Of a stretch of DNA of 64,000 nt, positions 12,204 to 26,144 are shown in pieces. Source of the stretch: Glandiceps talaboti (lineage: Eukaryota > Hemichordata > Enteropneusta > Spengelidae); the NCBI RefSeq assembly GCF_964340395.1, contig NC_135551.1, positions 22,962,503-23,026,502 on the forward strand. Direction: 5' to 3'. Made by a program: the position numbers and the translations under genes. The notes under the pieces are model-generated. The model was not told the origin of the DNA, ran no database searches, and saw nothing but the letters and a program-made list of their open reading frames with translations. How positions within the stretch are numbered: position 1 is the stretch's first letter; every line of letters begins with the position of its first letter.

Positions 12204-12392
12204 TGAGTTGAAACTTGTTCCTAATCCATTGTTCAGTGGAAGTCCTAGCAGTGGACAGAACTTGCACCAAAAATCAGCATACATGTATGTTTATGTGTAT
12301 CATATAGAATGGTAGAACATAAATATTCATGACTTATTTCAAGGTAAAAGCACTTGGGCAAGGACTTCCATTGAACAATTAAGTTTCAACTC
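12204..12392. mobile_element. Small inverted-repeat element
   Basis: GAGTTGAAACTT and TTGTTCAGTGGAAGTCCT at the left are mirrored by AGGACTTCCATTGAACAA and AAGTTTCAACTC at the right, giving about 35-bp terminal inverted repeats around 120 bp of non-coding DNA. Confidence 0.7.
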
Positions 12393-14193
12393 CATATTTT
12401 GGGACCATAATGATAAAACATAACATAACATAAAATCACGCCAGGAATCCAAAACTCAAAATTTATGAAAATGTCTTTTTCTTTTATTACCTGCAGTGGT
12501 GTTCCACTTTATGTTACTGTTTTGACTAAATGTATGATCGATAGAATGCAGAGTCAATTTGATCTAGTTTCATTTTTTATCACCTCTAAGTTATCAATTT
12601 GGTGCAGAGCTGATCAGAGTAAATAATCCACTTAAACCATTGCCATCATGGTTCAGTGAATGCACTCTAAACCTATATACTTCACAAATGAAGTCAAAAT
12701 ATATTACTCCATCAATATAAGGGAAGCCAGTGTACTTGAAACAAAACTGTCTGGCTAAACAAAAATCTTACTAACATTATTTCTTTTCATTATCTAACAT
12801 AACAGAAATTTTACCAACATTGTTTCAGTTTCTTTGCATATTAAGTTACAATGTAACAGATCGTCTCCAAACCATATACATTGTAACAATGTAAACCTTT
12901 TCAGGCATGTCAATGGATTAAAAATGTATCAACTACCCTTCAATTGTTGTTGTGCCAGACAATAAAATGTAGTAAAGTTAGGAAGATTGTTATCTAATAA
13001 GATATGTTTACTGGTAGAATTTTAATTATGGAATGACCTTTTATGCCAATCAATCATTTAACTTGACAAAATGAATTTAAAAAAATAAACAGGACTGGTA
13101 TAAATTAACAGAAGGGGAGAATTCATAATAATAATATGAGGAAGAATCATAATAATTGAATAGCCATATCTAGCGTTTTGTACAGTAACAGACAAGACAA
13201 GCTTAAACCTTACAAAGTGCAATTTGGAAATCATATGTTCTAAATACACAGTAACATACTTTAGTTGTATGCTTTGTGGCATTGGCTTTATATTAGCTGA
13301 ATACATGTACATGTACGTGCAAAGCATTTTTATATATCCATGTCAAAAAGTTCTGTTAACATACTTATACAAATTCCACATTTCTGTTTTCAGCTATTGT
13401 GAAAGGTATCAACAACAGTTGTACAGATGAGTTGCATGTATTTACAAGTACACTTTATGTCTACTTTCACCTATCATTGTCGACCAAATCAAAGTAGTGC
13501 ACCTTGCATGTCCCAAATTGCTATTCTGCCAAATTTTTCATACGGCAAAATAAATCCGTTTTAACAATACACTCCATGTACATGTAGTCTGATATATAAT
13601 ATACATAGCTACTGATGAGACATCTCAATTTACATGTAAAATGTTATCAGAAAGGAATTTTGAAAGGGGATATAAGTTAATAAGCTCATAAGTAAATAAT
13701 TCAATATGTTTCCAATACATTATTCTGCAAATAATCAATATAAATAGCAAATAACATTTGCATGTAAATACAATGTAACAGAATTAACAGATGTTGTAAT
13801 TAACAGCTGGTGAGAATTAATAAATTTACAATACATCATTTTGCAGATAATCAATATACAAGGAATAAAATTTGCATATAAATGCAATATAACATGTTCT
13901 AATGTAAAGGACTCTGAGTGAGTGTATGTATGTGCATGATACAATTTCAATTTTCATTTAGATAACAGTTTGTAGAATTTTAGACTGCTCATAATATTAA
14001 CCTCACTAAACATACCAACAGAAACTGATATTGGTGAAAGTTAATTAGAATTTTAGCACCATGCTGTTGTTTCTATGGCAACACATTCGCCTTTTATATT
14101 TCTTCATAATGGTCTTAAAAGCTTCAGGAGGTAATACAAATGTACATTGTACATGTACTTCAATGTTTGCCATCGATAGGCTATAGTTAAATG
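12393..14193. other. Non-coding spacer with a local duplication
   Basis: A direct duplication with about 118-bp period lies at 13705-13900 (CAATACATTATTCTGCAAAT / CAATACATCATTTTGCAGAT, each followed by AATCAATATA). Otherwise no coding signal was seen. Confidence 0.5.
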
Positions 14194-14545
14194 TTATTCC
14201 ACGATATTTTTCTTCATTCACCCAAAGAAAATACTCACAGAGGGGGCTTTGTCACTACTCGCCTATTGACTCGTAGTGACAACCGTTAGGTCAAGAGTAT
14301 TTTCCAGCTGAATTAAGAAAAATATTGGAGAATAACATAATTATATCAGAGCCAATAATAACAAAGATAAATCGGGGAAAGTAATGGCAATTTTGAACGT
14401 TTTGCCTCATACATGTACATGTTTGTTTCAAACACAGCAGAACCAGTGACATAGACATGTGACGCATTGTCATGACGTACATGTAGAACAAGAGTATATA
14501 TTCCATAGTTTTTGTTCAACTTAGCTCATGCATGGTATAATGAGC
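14194..14545. mobile_element. Palindromic element family P, copy 1
   Basis: A hairpin at 14194-14335 starts TTATTCCACGATATTTTTCT and ends in its near-complement, AAAATATTGGAGAATAA. The core is CTTTGTCACTAC...GTAGTGACAA. About 200 bp beyond it (ACACAGCAGAACCAGTGACATAG, GCATTGTCATGACGTA, CATGCATGGTATAAT) is shared with 40698-40870. No coding capacity. Confidence 0.8.
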
Positions 14546-15528
14546 ATTGTCTCTCTACCTCCAGATTAAGTGTATTTTGAACTTTTAACCTTCATAATAA
14601 TACCAGGACTGGACAATGAAAATTACATGTACCATATTGTTTAAAAGATTTACACGTCTGCTGGATCAACAGTCAGTATTTTCACAATGCCACACGAGAC
14701 CGCCCTACAATGTACTGACGGATGTATATAATCAGTAACAAGATAAGACCGCAAGATAAAAATTTGATAAATGAACAATTTTGAGTACTTATAGGGGCAA
14801 TACTGTCGTTCCTATTTTCTCAAGTACATGTACAAGTACTAGCAATTTTTAAAAACAAAGAGCAAATTAACACAACTTAAGAATATGCATACTTGAAGAA
14901 CAAGAGCATACATGTATATGAACAAAAACATTCTAATGAATACATGTACATTATACCATGCATACGGCCAAGAGGTATGTTAGAACAGAAAATATGGTAT
15001 ATACAATGTATACATGTATATACAGAATACCATGGTTGGATGTACGTTGTAGGTCATCACAAAAATTTTTGGTTGGCAAGAGATAATTTTTTCAATATTT
15101 TCATTTTATTTTAGACTTGAATCATAGAAATAACCTAAATCTATACATTTATGTCAAAATTTTAAAAACAAATAACACTAACAATCAGTTCTCAAACAAA
15201 ATGTAGCTTTGACATATTTTAAACGATAAGTGTTAGTGGCAAGATTAAAGCAATTTTGTCAAATAGTCAAGTGACTGTCATTACTAGCAGTCTTGGACTT
15301 TAATCTGTAAGAACTTATCAACTCATTTCCCTCATCATCTACTTATAATACATTCAAATTATTGCATTGGAAAGTTACTTTTGTAATAAAATTACCTTCC
15401 AGCTCACTTCACTGATTGAAATATCATAGCTTTGTCTCAAGGGGAAAAAAAAGCCTACAGTATTAAACTCTTATTTGAAGAAAACAAGAATCTCAACTAA
15501 GTAGCTTCTGACTAGTACATGTACATAT
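14546..15528. other. Non-coding spacer
   Basis: AT-rich sequence with several TACATGTA palindromes. No exon, RNA gene or clear repeat structure seen. Confidence 0.45.
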
Positions 15529-15893
15529 AGGCTGGGTGGCCAACCAAATGGCCTCACAAGCATTCTATTCCACCCAGCCTGTGAACTCAGTATTATCAAG
15601 TTTATAGTATATTTGTCCATGCCAATTATCAGCAACTGTAAAAATCAGCATAAAATTAGCATATCACCTGCTGCTGTTCAAAGTTTTTTACATAAAATTC
15701 AAGTCATATTTCTGTGGCTATGTACGACACATCTGGGTAACTATAGAATCAATGACAATATGTATGTTCTATATATGTCATGTGACATTCAACCAATCAG
15801 CTTCTATGCACTAAATTTGAAACACTGAGTTCACAGGCTGTGTGGAAATAAAAAAAAGGATGTTTGCCAGGTTGATTATCCAGCTAGGGAGGC
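15529..15893. mobile_element. Terminal-inverted-repeat element T, copy 1
   Basis: CCACCCAGCCTGTGAACTCAG near 15571 is mirrored by CTGAGTTCACAGGCTGTGTGG near 15845. Weaker inverted similarity extends both ends to about 65 bp (GGCTGGGTGGCC... and ...ATCCAGCTAGG). The interior has no coding capacity. A second copy is at 47665-48025. Confidence 0.78.
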
Positions 15894-18800
15894 AATTACT
15901 AAAAAGCCTGGGTACAAGTTACCCCCACTGCAATAGTGCAACTTGCATTTATAAATATCATACAGTACATGTAACAGTGTAAATTAATTCAGCGCACATA
16001 CTCACCAATGCAAGAAAAGTCAGAGAGAATTATTTTGATGTGTGCAGGGTATACACATACATTATACAGGTATTTCTTGAAATAATAAAATAATTCCTTA
16101 GCTCTTCGAGTCTACTCAAAATAAACTTCACGATTTCTGCTGCCTCTTTTATTCAACCATAATTACCCCAGTCCTATTTATCTCTCAAAATCTGAAGTCA
16201 CTCAAAGGTCATGGAAATGGCCTATTGACTTATTACTAGAGAATACATTATTGGTAAATTTGCTTTTCAATTTTACATTTTCTCACTTTAATTGCTTTCT
16301 GTTTGTAATTAAATTGGCAAGTTAACAGTGTTGTCAGTACAGGTTACTAGGTGCATTTTTCAATGAATACTAATGAAAAAAAAGCAAATTTAAAACATTA
16401 TACACTTGAAAATATTTTGTCCATTTTCATTCTTTCCTGGTTACCTGAAATGGATGAGTGATTCAATGATCAATGTACATGTTAGACTTGCTCAGAGTCT
16501 CTGCCAGCTTTATCACTCTTTAGTTGAATAATATATATATACATGTAAGCTTAGTGTCTCACTGGAGAGAACAGTGCTCGCTGCAATATTAGCAGCAGAG
16601 CATTATAGACTATATATATACATGTATGTAAGAAACACACCTGTATTGTGATAAACTGACTGAATGATAGCCGTTGGGAGACTTACAATGTACTAAGTAC
16701 AGTTACTGTGGTGCACAATGTAGATGTCCCGCAACATTTTTTTTTAAGGACATTTAAATTTCCATTAATACAAAACTGAAAATGACTAAGAAACTCAAAA
16801 CATTTGAAGATTATGAGACAAAAAATATCTACCCAGGGACTGGTACCAGTCTATTAAAAATATAGTAAAAACTAAAATATCTGAAAAAAACATGGGGTGT
16901 GTTAAAATACCAATTATTATAATGTACCGGTGATTACTTGCATTGGTATGCACATTTTACCAGGTAGTGGTATATATTTGCACTGCAGTATAATACAAAC
17001 ATTATTGCAGACATGTCCCTGTATGCAAATGAGTGCGCAATTGTTCATGTACATAAAATGATAATCACATCCAAACTGTAGTATTTTTGTATGAAATTTC
17101 CTGTTTTTGATAAACAAATAACAGAAGTCCGATAATGCAGGAGTGACACATACATTTGTAAACCGTAATCATGCACGGTGGGTGATCTGGATAATACTCC
17201 CATGCTTACCTACTACACTTTCAAGCTGTAGAGAGAAAACAGCTAGTACATCTGAACGTAATCAAACAAATACACAGAGTACACACGCTATACATTTTTT
17301 TGTACATTTGTACACTTACGCTCACGCATGATGTGGTCCAGTCATAGCATTTTCATCAAATTTACAAACACATTTAGTACATTTATGTGCAAAAATACTG
17401 AGTGTGCTTGTCAACTTTGATTTCTCAATGATCGACAGATATAATAGGTACAGAGTATACAGTTCAGATGTGAAGGCTAAGTTATTATACAATTACTTCA
17501 ACCTTTTTATCTAATTGTGCAATGTTTAATCTCTCATGGGGGCTTCTAGCGACTGTATAAAATTGCTATTTTCATGGCTTAGATCCGATTGAAATACAAT
17601 ATGTTATTAGTGATGCTGATTTAAGACTCGTTTCAAGAACTAAGCCTCTGCAGTTAAACATATACGTGTCTACGTGTACATGTAGTTGTTATAATTTCTT
17701 GCTTTTCTCCGTACCTTAGATCTGGTATAGTAACAATATGTTACTAGTTATGAATGCTGACTTTGGACTTACTTGTAAATTCAACTTGAAGCCGAGAGTA
17801 GCCGAAACTGAATTATTGATTCACACTGAAATAAGTAACTCAAGAAATGTTCATAAATTAAAATTTCGACTCTCTGAGTCAACCACAGTCAAAACAAAAA
17901 TTTTGCAAGTGAATCCCACTTTTCACTGATATCTTGTCAGCATTGTCAGGGTGTATCACAATGGGGTGATATTGTACGTCTTGTCTGAGTAAGATGCCAA
18001 TGCTATTACTCAGGTGACATGTATAAGGACTAGCCATTGTTGATGAGTGGCGGAATGTGGAATTCACTTTCAACAAAAATGTTATGACTCTATGAGTTGC
18101 AATTTTCATTTGTATCTTTGAACCACAAACGAATCTTTATTCTCGCAAAAGACATACTAGTTCAACTGTCAATTAAGCACAAGGAACAAAGAAATTATAT
18201 TAGATATATTCATGCAAATGAAGCACAAACTGACACCAGAACTCCACTGATATACATGTGTACTGTCTGCCAAACAAAAAAATGGCCAAATTCACTTTTC
18301 TTTTGTAGCAAAGATACACATCTAACAACCCAAAACAAATATTTTCCTGGATTTCAAAAGACCTTTAATGCATTTATGACAGTTCAAACTGCATTCTATT
18401 TCCATTTTAATATTGATATCTACAATGTAAACAGTAATGAATAAATAATATGTAATTTGATAACTTAACACTGACCCTCAAAGTTCAAAGCTTACACAAT
18501 GTATAACAATTAACATGCCATTTTGAAGTACCAGTTATTAGCCAAGAAGAAAAAACATCACAATTTATCTGATATTACCTATTGTGCCCCTTTAATTAAC
18601 TAATTAATGTCAGTAGTAGCGGCCATTAAACATTTTCCTGTATCTAAGTAGATGGTCATAATGAAATTGCAATATTATAATAACACATGTTTACAGTCTC
18701 CCTTGCCTTACATTAACACAGAAGAGTATACCATACATAATTCGTCTCATTAATTTTTTATCTGAATGGAGAAACATATCATAGTGACACAGAAAGATGG

Positions 18801-19295
18801 GACAAAAGATTGGAATGCATGGATGTTTATAACCAAATATTTACACTAATACACCATGCCGTGAAATACGTGCATTTTTTGTATTAAAGGGACATAGTTC
18901 TGATCTCAATGTTTTCCAGTAATATTTGTATTTCAGATGAAGAAGTGGTATAATTCTACAAAATGTTTTAAGCCTGCTGAAATGTGAATCAGGTCTTTTT
19001 AAATTGTGATATTACTCCAGCAGGATCACATAACAATTGTCAGTCAGTAATACGTTCAATTTCATGGTCATGTTTTTAGCTTGTCAAAATTAAGGGTGCA
19101 GTCATATCTCAATATTGTATGAATAACACACACAATACACATGTATACAATGTATATTGCATCAAATACTGCATAATACATACACTGTAGTTTCAGGTAC
19201 ATGTTGTATATATATAATGACAGACTGTATGGAATTGAGAGAACCTTAGAAACAATACATTACAAATGTATAATCGTGTAACATTTTGTAATGTT
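15894..19295. other. Non-coding spacer
   Basis: No supported exon on either strand. Two TATATATATACATGTA tracts near 16534 and 16612 flank about 70 bp. An open frame of 115 codons at 18097-18444 shows no recognisable domain or good splice context. Confidence 0.4.
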
Positions 19296-19490
19296 AATTG
19301 TTATTGATTTCATTATTTTACCATTGTCATAAACCACACCCTCTTTTATAGCACTGCCCAAGACGCACTGAGATGCGGAAGAAATAACAACTCTGGTTTG
19401 CGAGAACAAAACAAATGACACAAAGCAATCGGAATAAAGATAAATAAAGACATCTATCCGCTTTCACCACATCAGATATTAATCAGAGTG
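19296..19490. mobile_element. Partial copy of the 3629 foldback family
   Basis: CGCTTTCACCACATCAGAT and TTAATCAGA near 19460 match the right arm of the element at 3629-3822. Upstream, GAAGAAATAACAACTCTGG and TTTGCGAGAA recur at 28945-28977 and, inverted, at 32985-33025. Only one arm is present, so the copy is truncated. Confidence 0.6.
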
Positions 19491-19595
19491 TTATAACATT
19501 AGCCTATTTTATTGTACATAGTGTTCTGTAATATCTTTATTAATCTTATGTACCCAAGTAGAATTGTCGATTGTCTATACAGTTGTAATAAAGCT

Positions 19596-19895
19596 ACAAC
19601 CTGTAACACCAAAGTAATACATTTTCTGTATGTACCACAATCGTTTTAATATAGCATCCATATCAAGTACAACCCATAACACCAAAGTAAAGCATTTTCC
19701 GTATGTACCACAATCGTTTATAGCATCCATATCAAGTGTGAAAGTATACTGTTTCATTTGCTAATTGACCACATTAGAAAGGCCACATGCTAGGCATGTA
19801 AATAAACCAATTGAAACTTTTCCACTTGATATGAATGCTACAAATGAGTGTAGCACATCGAGAAAGTGCTTTACTTCTGATCAGTGTTACTGTAT
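19596..19895. repeat. Two direct and one inverted copy of a 75-bp unit
   Basis: The unit containing ACACCAAAGTAA and ATAGCATCCATATCAAGT occurs twice in tandem (about 19596-19736), then once inverted at about 19817-19893 (ACTTGATATGAATGCTA, GTGCTTTACTT). The second and third copies can fold into a long hairpin. Confidence 0.75.
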
Positions 19896-20156
19896 ATCTT
19901 ATCTTATGTTATCTATCATATCAAAAGGTCTCCATCAGCTGATGTTTTCTTTTCTATCCTTTCCCAATGGAAGTATCACTCATGGATATATATATATATA
20001 TACACAGTGTACTTCCAAGCTTTCACATGCTGAATACATGCATTGCCACTGGACTGATATTTAAATATCAATAGTTTTGTATATAGCTTGCATCACAATG
20101 ATGTGTATGGTACAAAAGAATACCTTTGCTTCAAACATTGACATGTAAATTATACC

Positions 20157-20182
20157 ACACACACACACACACACACACACAC
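20157..20182. repeat. CA microsatellite
   Basis: Thirteen or so CA dinucleotides in an otherwise plain spacer. Confidence 0.9.
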
Positions 20183-20764
20183 CTTGGAATACTAAAGATA
20201 AAGTCAGGGTATATTTGAGATCCAGGACAGTACTGAACCTAAGAGTTAAAAATACATTGTATCACAATGTTTGTCCTGTGAGTGTCATGAGTAGCTGTGT
20301 CATATGTACATATAAAAATTACAATCATAGATTCTACTTTATGGTACTCTTAAAACTGGAAATTTGATAATACAGTTTTATTCAGTCAATAAAGGACGGT
20401 TTATTATAAACATAAATATCTGAAATCTCTTATTTTTCATGTTAGTTCCCATCAAAGAATATATTAACATACATTGTACACTTGTATGACAATGACTATT
20501 TATTCATTTATTTCATCCCTTTTGTATCAGGGGTTCACTAAGCAATTGTTAGAGCAGCACTAACAGAAAATTACAAAACTAAATAATTAGAGAAGATATG
20601 ACTAGTAAATCACACACAGAAACAAAACAAACAAACCACAGGGAAGAAGAAGAGAGAGAAAAAGAATTACACTGTAAATGTTAGTCAAAAGATTGACTAT
20701 GATGTTCATCACACCTGCCAAGAGACTTTCATGTTTATAATGCTTGACAATGTCCCGAGTTGAT

Positions 20765-20918
20765 CAAATTTAATACACTGCGACGTGTCAGACTGTGTCT
20801 TTTGGGCAAGTGTACAACCAGACCATAATTCATCGTGACATGTTAGACTGTATCTTTGGGCAGTTGTACAACCAGGTCATAATACATCATGGCGTACTTG
20901 TCAGACGGTGTCTTTGGT
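20765..20918. repeat. Tandem repeat, about 62-bp unit x2.5
   Basis: Successive copies of CAGACTGTGTCTTTTGGGCA, GTACAACCAGACCATAAT and CATCGTGACAT with moderate divergence. Confidence 0.7.
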
Positions 20919-20930
20919 AAATGATTTTTT

Positions 20931-21213
20931 CCACTCACATATTGGGAAAGTCATTATTCTAACACAAAAATCTGTGCTAGCCCTGACTGCGTTCATATAG
21001 ATGTGGTAACGTTATCGTGTCCTTATATGCAATTTTCTTTTCAGACTGGAGAGGTGGAGTTCGGTTAATGAGCTATTCTCTAAAGGAACTAACCAATTGC
21101 AACTGCCTGTCAATTTGTGATGGATTACTACTGACATGCATCGCTTACCCTTCACCCAATGGGGTAGCACAGATTTCTGTGCTAGAATAACAACTTTCCC
21201 TATATGTGAGTGG
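20931..21213. mobile_element. MITE-like element with 48-bp inverted ends
   Basis: CCACTCACATATTGGGAAAG, TTATTCTAACACA and AATCTGTGCTAG at the left are answered by CTGTGCTAGAATAA and CTTTCCCTATATGTGAGTGG at the right. The 190-bp interior is non-coding. The inverted ends themselves hold a smaller palindrome (TAGCACAGATTTCTGTGCTA) at the right. Confidence 0.82.
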
Positions 21214-24200
21214 AGATGATCATAGTAATCATAATGTGTCGTATAGGAACTAGACTAAGTCACGTGGGGTGCTTGCTTTTCTCCAACCATGCCTGGCATT
21301 TTGCTACATGTAAAATGCTCATACTCAAAGCTAAAATTAGATTATGATTTCCTGCAGCAACGTTGAATATGATAATGGAGTCCAGTTTACATCATACCAC
21401 TCAATCCTCGGCATTGGTTCTAATCACATGTTAACACAATTGATGTCATCTCACAGTGATAAGAATTCAAAATCCAATATGAATCATTCCTGTTTTCCTG
21501 CCTTAACTTCAATAAAGCAATAAGTTGTTAGCAAAATGCCAAGTATGGAACAGAAAGAGTGAGAGCAAATTCCCCACATGACTGGCTTATACATGTAGGC
21601 TAATTTGGTAGATGATTGACTTTTTGTAATGGTTGGTGAAGTCACAGATGCATGACTACCCTATGTACATATACATATAGCTATACTACAGATCATACAT
21701 TAAATCTCTACAAATGCTACAAAATGTACATATCAAAACTTTGATGGTGAATATCAGTTCATAATCAGTCTGTAAATTCACGGACGACATACCTGTATAT
21801 TACAGATTAAATCCCTCCCTCCCTCCATATTATGATAATAATAATAATAACTTTATTATACAACTGTATCTATCATCAGTGAATACAGTATGGTAAGTAC
21901 ATGTATAATATCAATTGCTACATATCAAAACTTTCTACAGTTAATACAAACATAAAATGCAAATACAGCATGGGTCTAGCAAAGTATGTTGTTCATAGTT
22001 TGAAAGATGGGGTCACACAAGTCACTGTGTGTTTCTTGTCTTCATTGTTGCTTTTTTCACCTTTGACCTTGTAAGTTGTACTTAAGTTTTTAAAAGTCTT
22101 ATGTACCAGTCCCCTAGTTACATCGTACATAGTACATACATGTAAACTATGTCCAATATACTGAAGGGATTTAATATACAGTGAATGCAGTGATTCATCC
22201 ATTCACTGTTTTTGGTATGTGACAACTGTAGTTTATTTACATGAAATGTACAACTGATGCATGTGCCGATCACTATAGCCATGAACAATGGAGTGTCTAT
22301 CAAGTGACATTCCTAATGCCTACAGTATACATTTTTGTACATGTGCAAATGGTAATTCTTGTAATAAATGTCTTCCGCAGTACAACATGTGTGGTCCCCA
22401 ATATTGCCGTCCACACCAATAGTACACTATGAGGCATGCATACACATGTACATTTTGTTTGCCAATGTGGATACAGATTTATCAGATACTTTTTTTCGAT
22501 TTCAAATTACATGTATCTTCACTTTGTAATGAATGAAATGATGCTAAAACTCTGCAGTTTACAGGGGCAATTCAGAACCTGTTGGATGGACTTTATTTTA
22601 AGGAGACATCAAGATTATTTTAATTTATTGTTTCAAGGGTGCTACTACACTGGTATTCAAGGTCTCGGTGAAGATACTACTCTGGCAATTGAGGTCTCGG
22701 TTTACCAAGATAGAAACAAACTAAAACTATTGTCATGACATGTTGAATGGACGTTGGTTTAATTGTGCTCACAGCACTGGGTGGCAGGTTGGATGACTTC
22801 CATGATCTTGTAGAGTTAGGATTGCCAAAGTTCACTGTAGTGGGATCACATTTTCAGCAAGTGCACACAGCTTTACCCTGTCTAGCAATTAACCTTAAAC
22901 TTAATAGGCCATTCCAGATGGCAAATAGGAAATTGGGAATAGTGCACCTTCACTCAAATTGGGGGTATCATCACCTCATAGTAAATGTACCATTTCGTAA
23001 GAGCATTGTCCCTTGGTATTGTGAAGAAGTGTAAATCAGGGATGTTTTATGTATTGTTCAGACATCGAGGAAAGCAGCAGTATTCTATGATTAACTGTGT
23101 ACAAAATGTATACCCCAAGGTACATGTACACACAGACAGGAAGTAGAGTGCCACCATGGCAAATTTGGAAAGGCCAATTCACATACATTTATTTTGAACT
23201 TCCATGACATATAATTTCCTTCACAATGTAAATGGATAATCCCAATATTCAACGTGAAATATTTCACAAAATGACAAACATGAAAACGATTGATGGGTAG
23301 CTAGTGTAAACTTATTCATAGAAGTACAAATGTACATTTTTTTTTAGGTCTGTGTTGTTTGCAAGCAGTCAGTGCTCAGAGGTATGTTACTGTCTGAATG
23401 AAAACAATTGAGTTCAAAAACTTGCAATCTTCACATACTTGCAATAAATGTCATCTTGTGTAATCTAGTGTACAAACTGTCTGACTAAAATGTCAACAAA
23501 TGATGTATGATCCACTCAGCAAACAAAATGAAATTTTATTTGACTTAAAGGTTGGACATTGCTTGTCTACTTACGGGATCTGTAACTTCACTTCACTAGT
23601 TTGAAGTATCCATGGATACAGAAAAAGTAATAGGGAGTTACAGATCCAGTGAGATAAACATACTACAATGGAGATTGCAGAGTTCTCCCCAGGCTAGATT
23701 GCAAGGAGGGTGCTTTCTTTGCTTAATAATTTACATATAAATAGCATCATAATTTGCATAGTGATTTGCATAATGTATGCATTTCTTCAAAATTGCAACA
23801 TATTCTGACATGTTTATTATAACATTTACAGCTAAGCCAGACTATCAGCAAAACGATGGCATGATAATTTGCATAATAATAGTCAACATAAAATATGCAA
23901 AATTCAAACATACTCCGACATGTTAGCTTTTTAAACAAGGTACGTATGTAGGCTCTCGACAACTCTCAGCAAAAACACTGTTACACACATATACACTTAC
24001 ATGTATGATAGGACAGTACAATATAGCTACTTTGGAATGATAAATTGGAAATGAATGTGACATTTCGATCCGTCTACTATGGACCTTGATCACGCAATGA
24101 TTTAATTATTCAGCGTTAATGTTTATCTCTGAACTGGCGGAATGTATGATGTATGATGGTTCACTAAACTCTTGACCATCATAAAGTTTGAGAGCTCTAC

Positions 24201-25339
24201 AGACAGGCCTGACAGGAATGATGAAGTGAACCACACAACTGTAATACCTTACATCAAAGGATGCCGAAATCACTGACGTCAATACACACAACTGCTTTGA
24301 AAAGTTGATTAACCGAATGGAAATCTGCATATATTTGTCGTCAAAACAGTTCAACTTCTGTGTGAGCAGATTGTCGCATCTTTTGATGTGGTGTTTTGTA
24401 ATAAGTGTGACGTCAGTTTCAGATGAAAAGTCAGTCTGTGCGGAAGTCTAAATTGATATTTTTATGATGATAGAGGACTATTAAATATACATGTACCAAT
24501 ATAGTATTACTCCTCGGATGTTGACGATTGCATTTCCAGTCACTTCTCTTTAACCTACATAGATGGCATGCTCACCTTTGAACTTTCACTGTACATGTAT
24601 GTGTACATGTATGCATACAACTCAAGCCAAGTAACTAGTGCATGTACTGTACCCATGGTAACCAAAAACACCTCAACTTGAAATAAAGTTTATTCACGAT
24701 ATTCAAAGAAATACATATACATTTGCATGTACATGATTGATATTAGATAGATATTTTTCAGACTATTAGCATTCCCATCACATTCCCAAAAAAATAATAT
24801 GGTGTGAATAAATTGAATATATTTGAAATGCAATCTTCTTTGGATGCAAGGTTTGGATTCAACAAGAATGGCACTTTTCACCCTGTGTACATGTAAGGAA
24901 AATACCATTATGTATGTCTTGTGGTAATAAGGGACATTACATTATGTGCATGTCATTTCTTCCCAGCAAAAAATCTGATTACTTTTTTACCAATTACTGT
25001 ACACAATAACAAAAGCAATACAACTCTGTATTGCCCTTTATGCTACTCTACTACATGTAAATGTACTGACAGTACTACCAGTCTCCTCCTCCTAGAGTCT
25101 AGAGGCTTTCCATAGGGTTTGAATCTGAAGGGGTTACAGCTGCCATACCACGTAGCCATCCAGACTCCCCCAAGGACAGAAAGAACTGGGGCGCCAAGTC
25201 CCCAGTATTGTTTTGTTGATACATGTTATTCAGTACAGAATCATACAGCCGTTATTCATAGACTTTTTTAACTGTACACTGAGTATGGCATAGACATGGA
25301 ACTTTGTTGGATACGTGTTGACAGACATGTACAATACTG
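21214..25339. other. Non-coding spacer with paired CRE palindromes
   Basis: No exon assigned. Two perfect TGACGTCA palindromes lie at 24274-24281 and 24408-24415 in a slightly CpG-richer stretch. A short inverted repeat (ATCTGTAAC / GTTACAGAT) lies at 23579-23648, and an eroded direct duplication with TTTGCATAAT blocks at 23740-23930. Nothing else is explained. Confidence 0.4.
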
Positions 25340-25545
25340 TATACCTAGATATTTTCACTACTACAAAATCTTGCGATTTTACAGTCTTCAACTTGTTCTC
25401 AAAGACTAATTTTCACTAATTATAAGACCGATGCATTGTGTTCATGTACATTGGAAGGGATTTTAGTCACTACATATTTTTGCGATATTGTTTTCCAGTG
25501 AAATTAGCAAAAATAAGTCTTCAGAGAAAATTTCCAGACTTATAG
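25340..25545 (+). repeat. Dispersed repeat Q, copy 1
   Basis: About 200 bp shared with 49425-49620: ATTTTACAGTCTTCA, ACTAATTTTCACTAATTA, CATTGTGTTCATGTAC, ATTTTAGTCACTAC, GAAATTAGCAAAAATAAGTC. The ends are weakly inverted (TATTTTCACTACTA... and ...AGAGAAAATTT). Non-coding. Confidence 0.75.
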
Positions 25546-26144
25546 TATATATCACACATGCTCTAGTGTTATGTCATGGTGAATTCAAAACGCCACTTGA
25601 AATCACCTTACAATGTAATTGAAGGTTGTCACTTGTCAGTCACTACAATACATACTAATATAATACTCATTTACAAATGAATCTCTATAGTGTAATATTG
25701 TGAATATCTGTGACAGCGGGGGATAAAGTGTGGTATGCAGTGACACTCCTAATCTAACTAGTGTATCAGAGTTCCATACAATTAACAGACAAATGTGAGT
25801 ACATAATCTGACAGCTACTCATTGAGAAAGGAACTTTAGATAAACCATCTAATGAATCACGCACAAAAAAGAAGCTCAAACACAAGAAGTACAAAACACT
25901 GCATGTACAATGTAGGTATATACAAATGTAGTTATACCCAGTATGCCTGCTATGACAAAATTGTTTGTTGTAGATCAGATCAATTATAGAAATTGGGTTT
26001 TCTTGTGGGACTCCCCATGGTACCAGTAATTAAGATACATGTACATGCATAGCACTTAGCATACCAAATTGTAGTGGGTCACAAAATTGTGTGTCAGTGG
26101 CAAGTCAAATTTACATGGTTTACATGGCATATGTACTGGGTTAT

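Noticed and set aside
22436-23034. Two consecutive plus-strand frames of about 100 codons as a gene
   Set aside because: No domain, no convincing splice sites, and length not unusual for AT-rich DNA.
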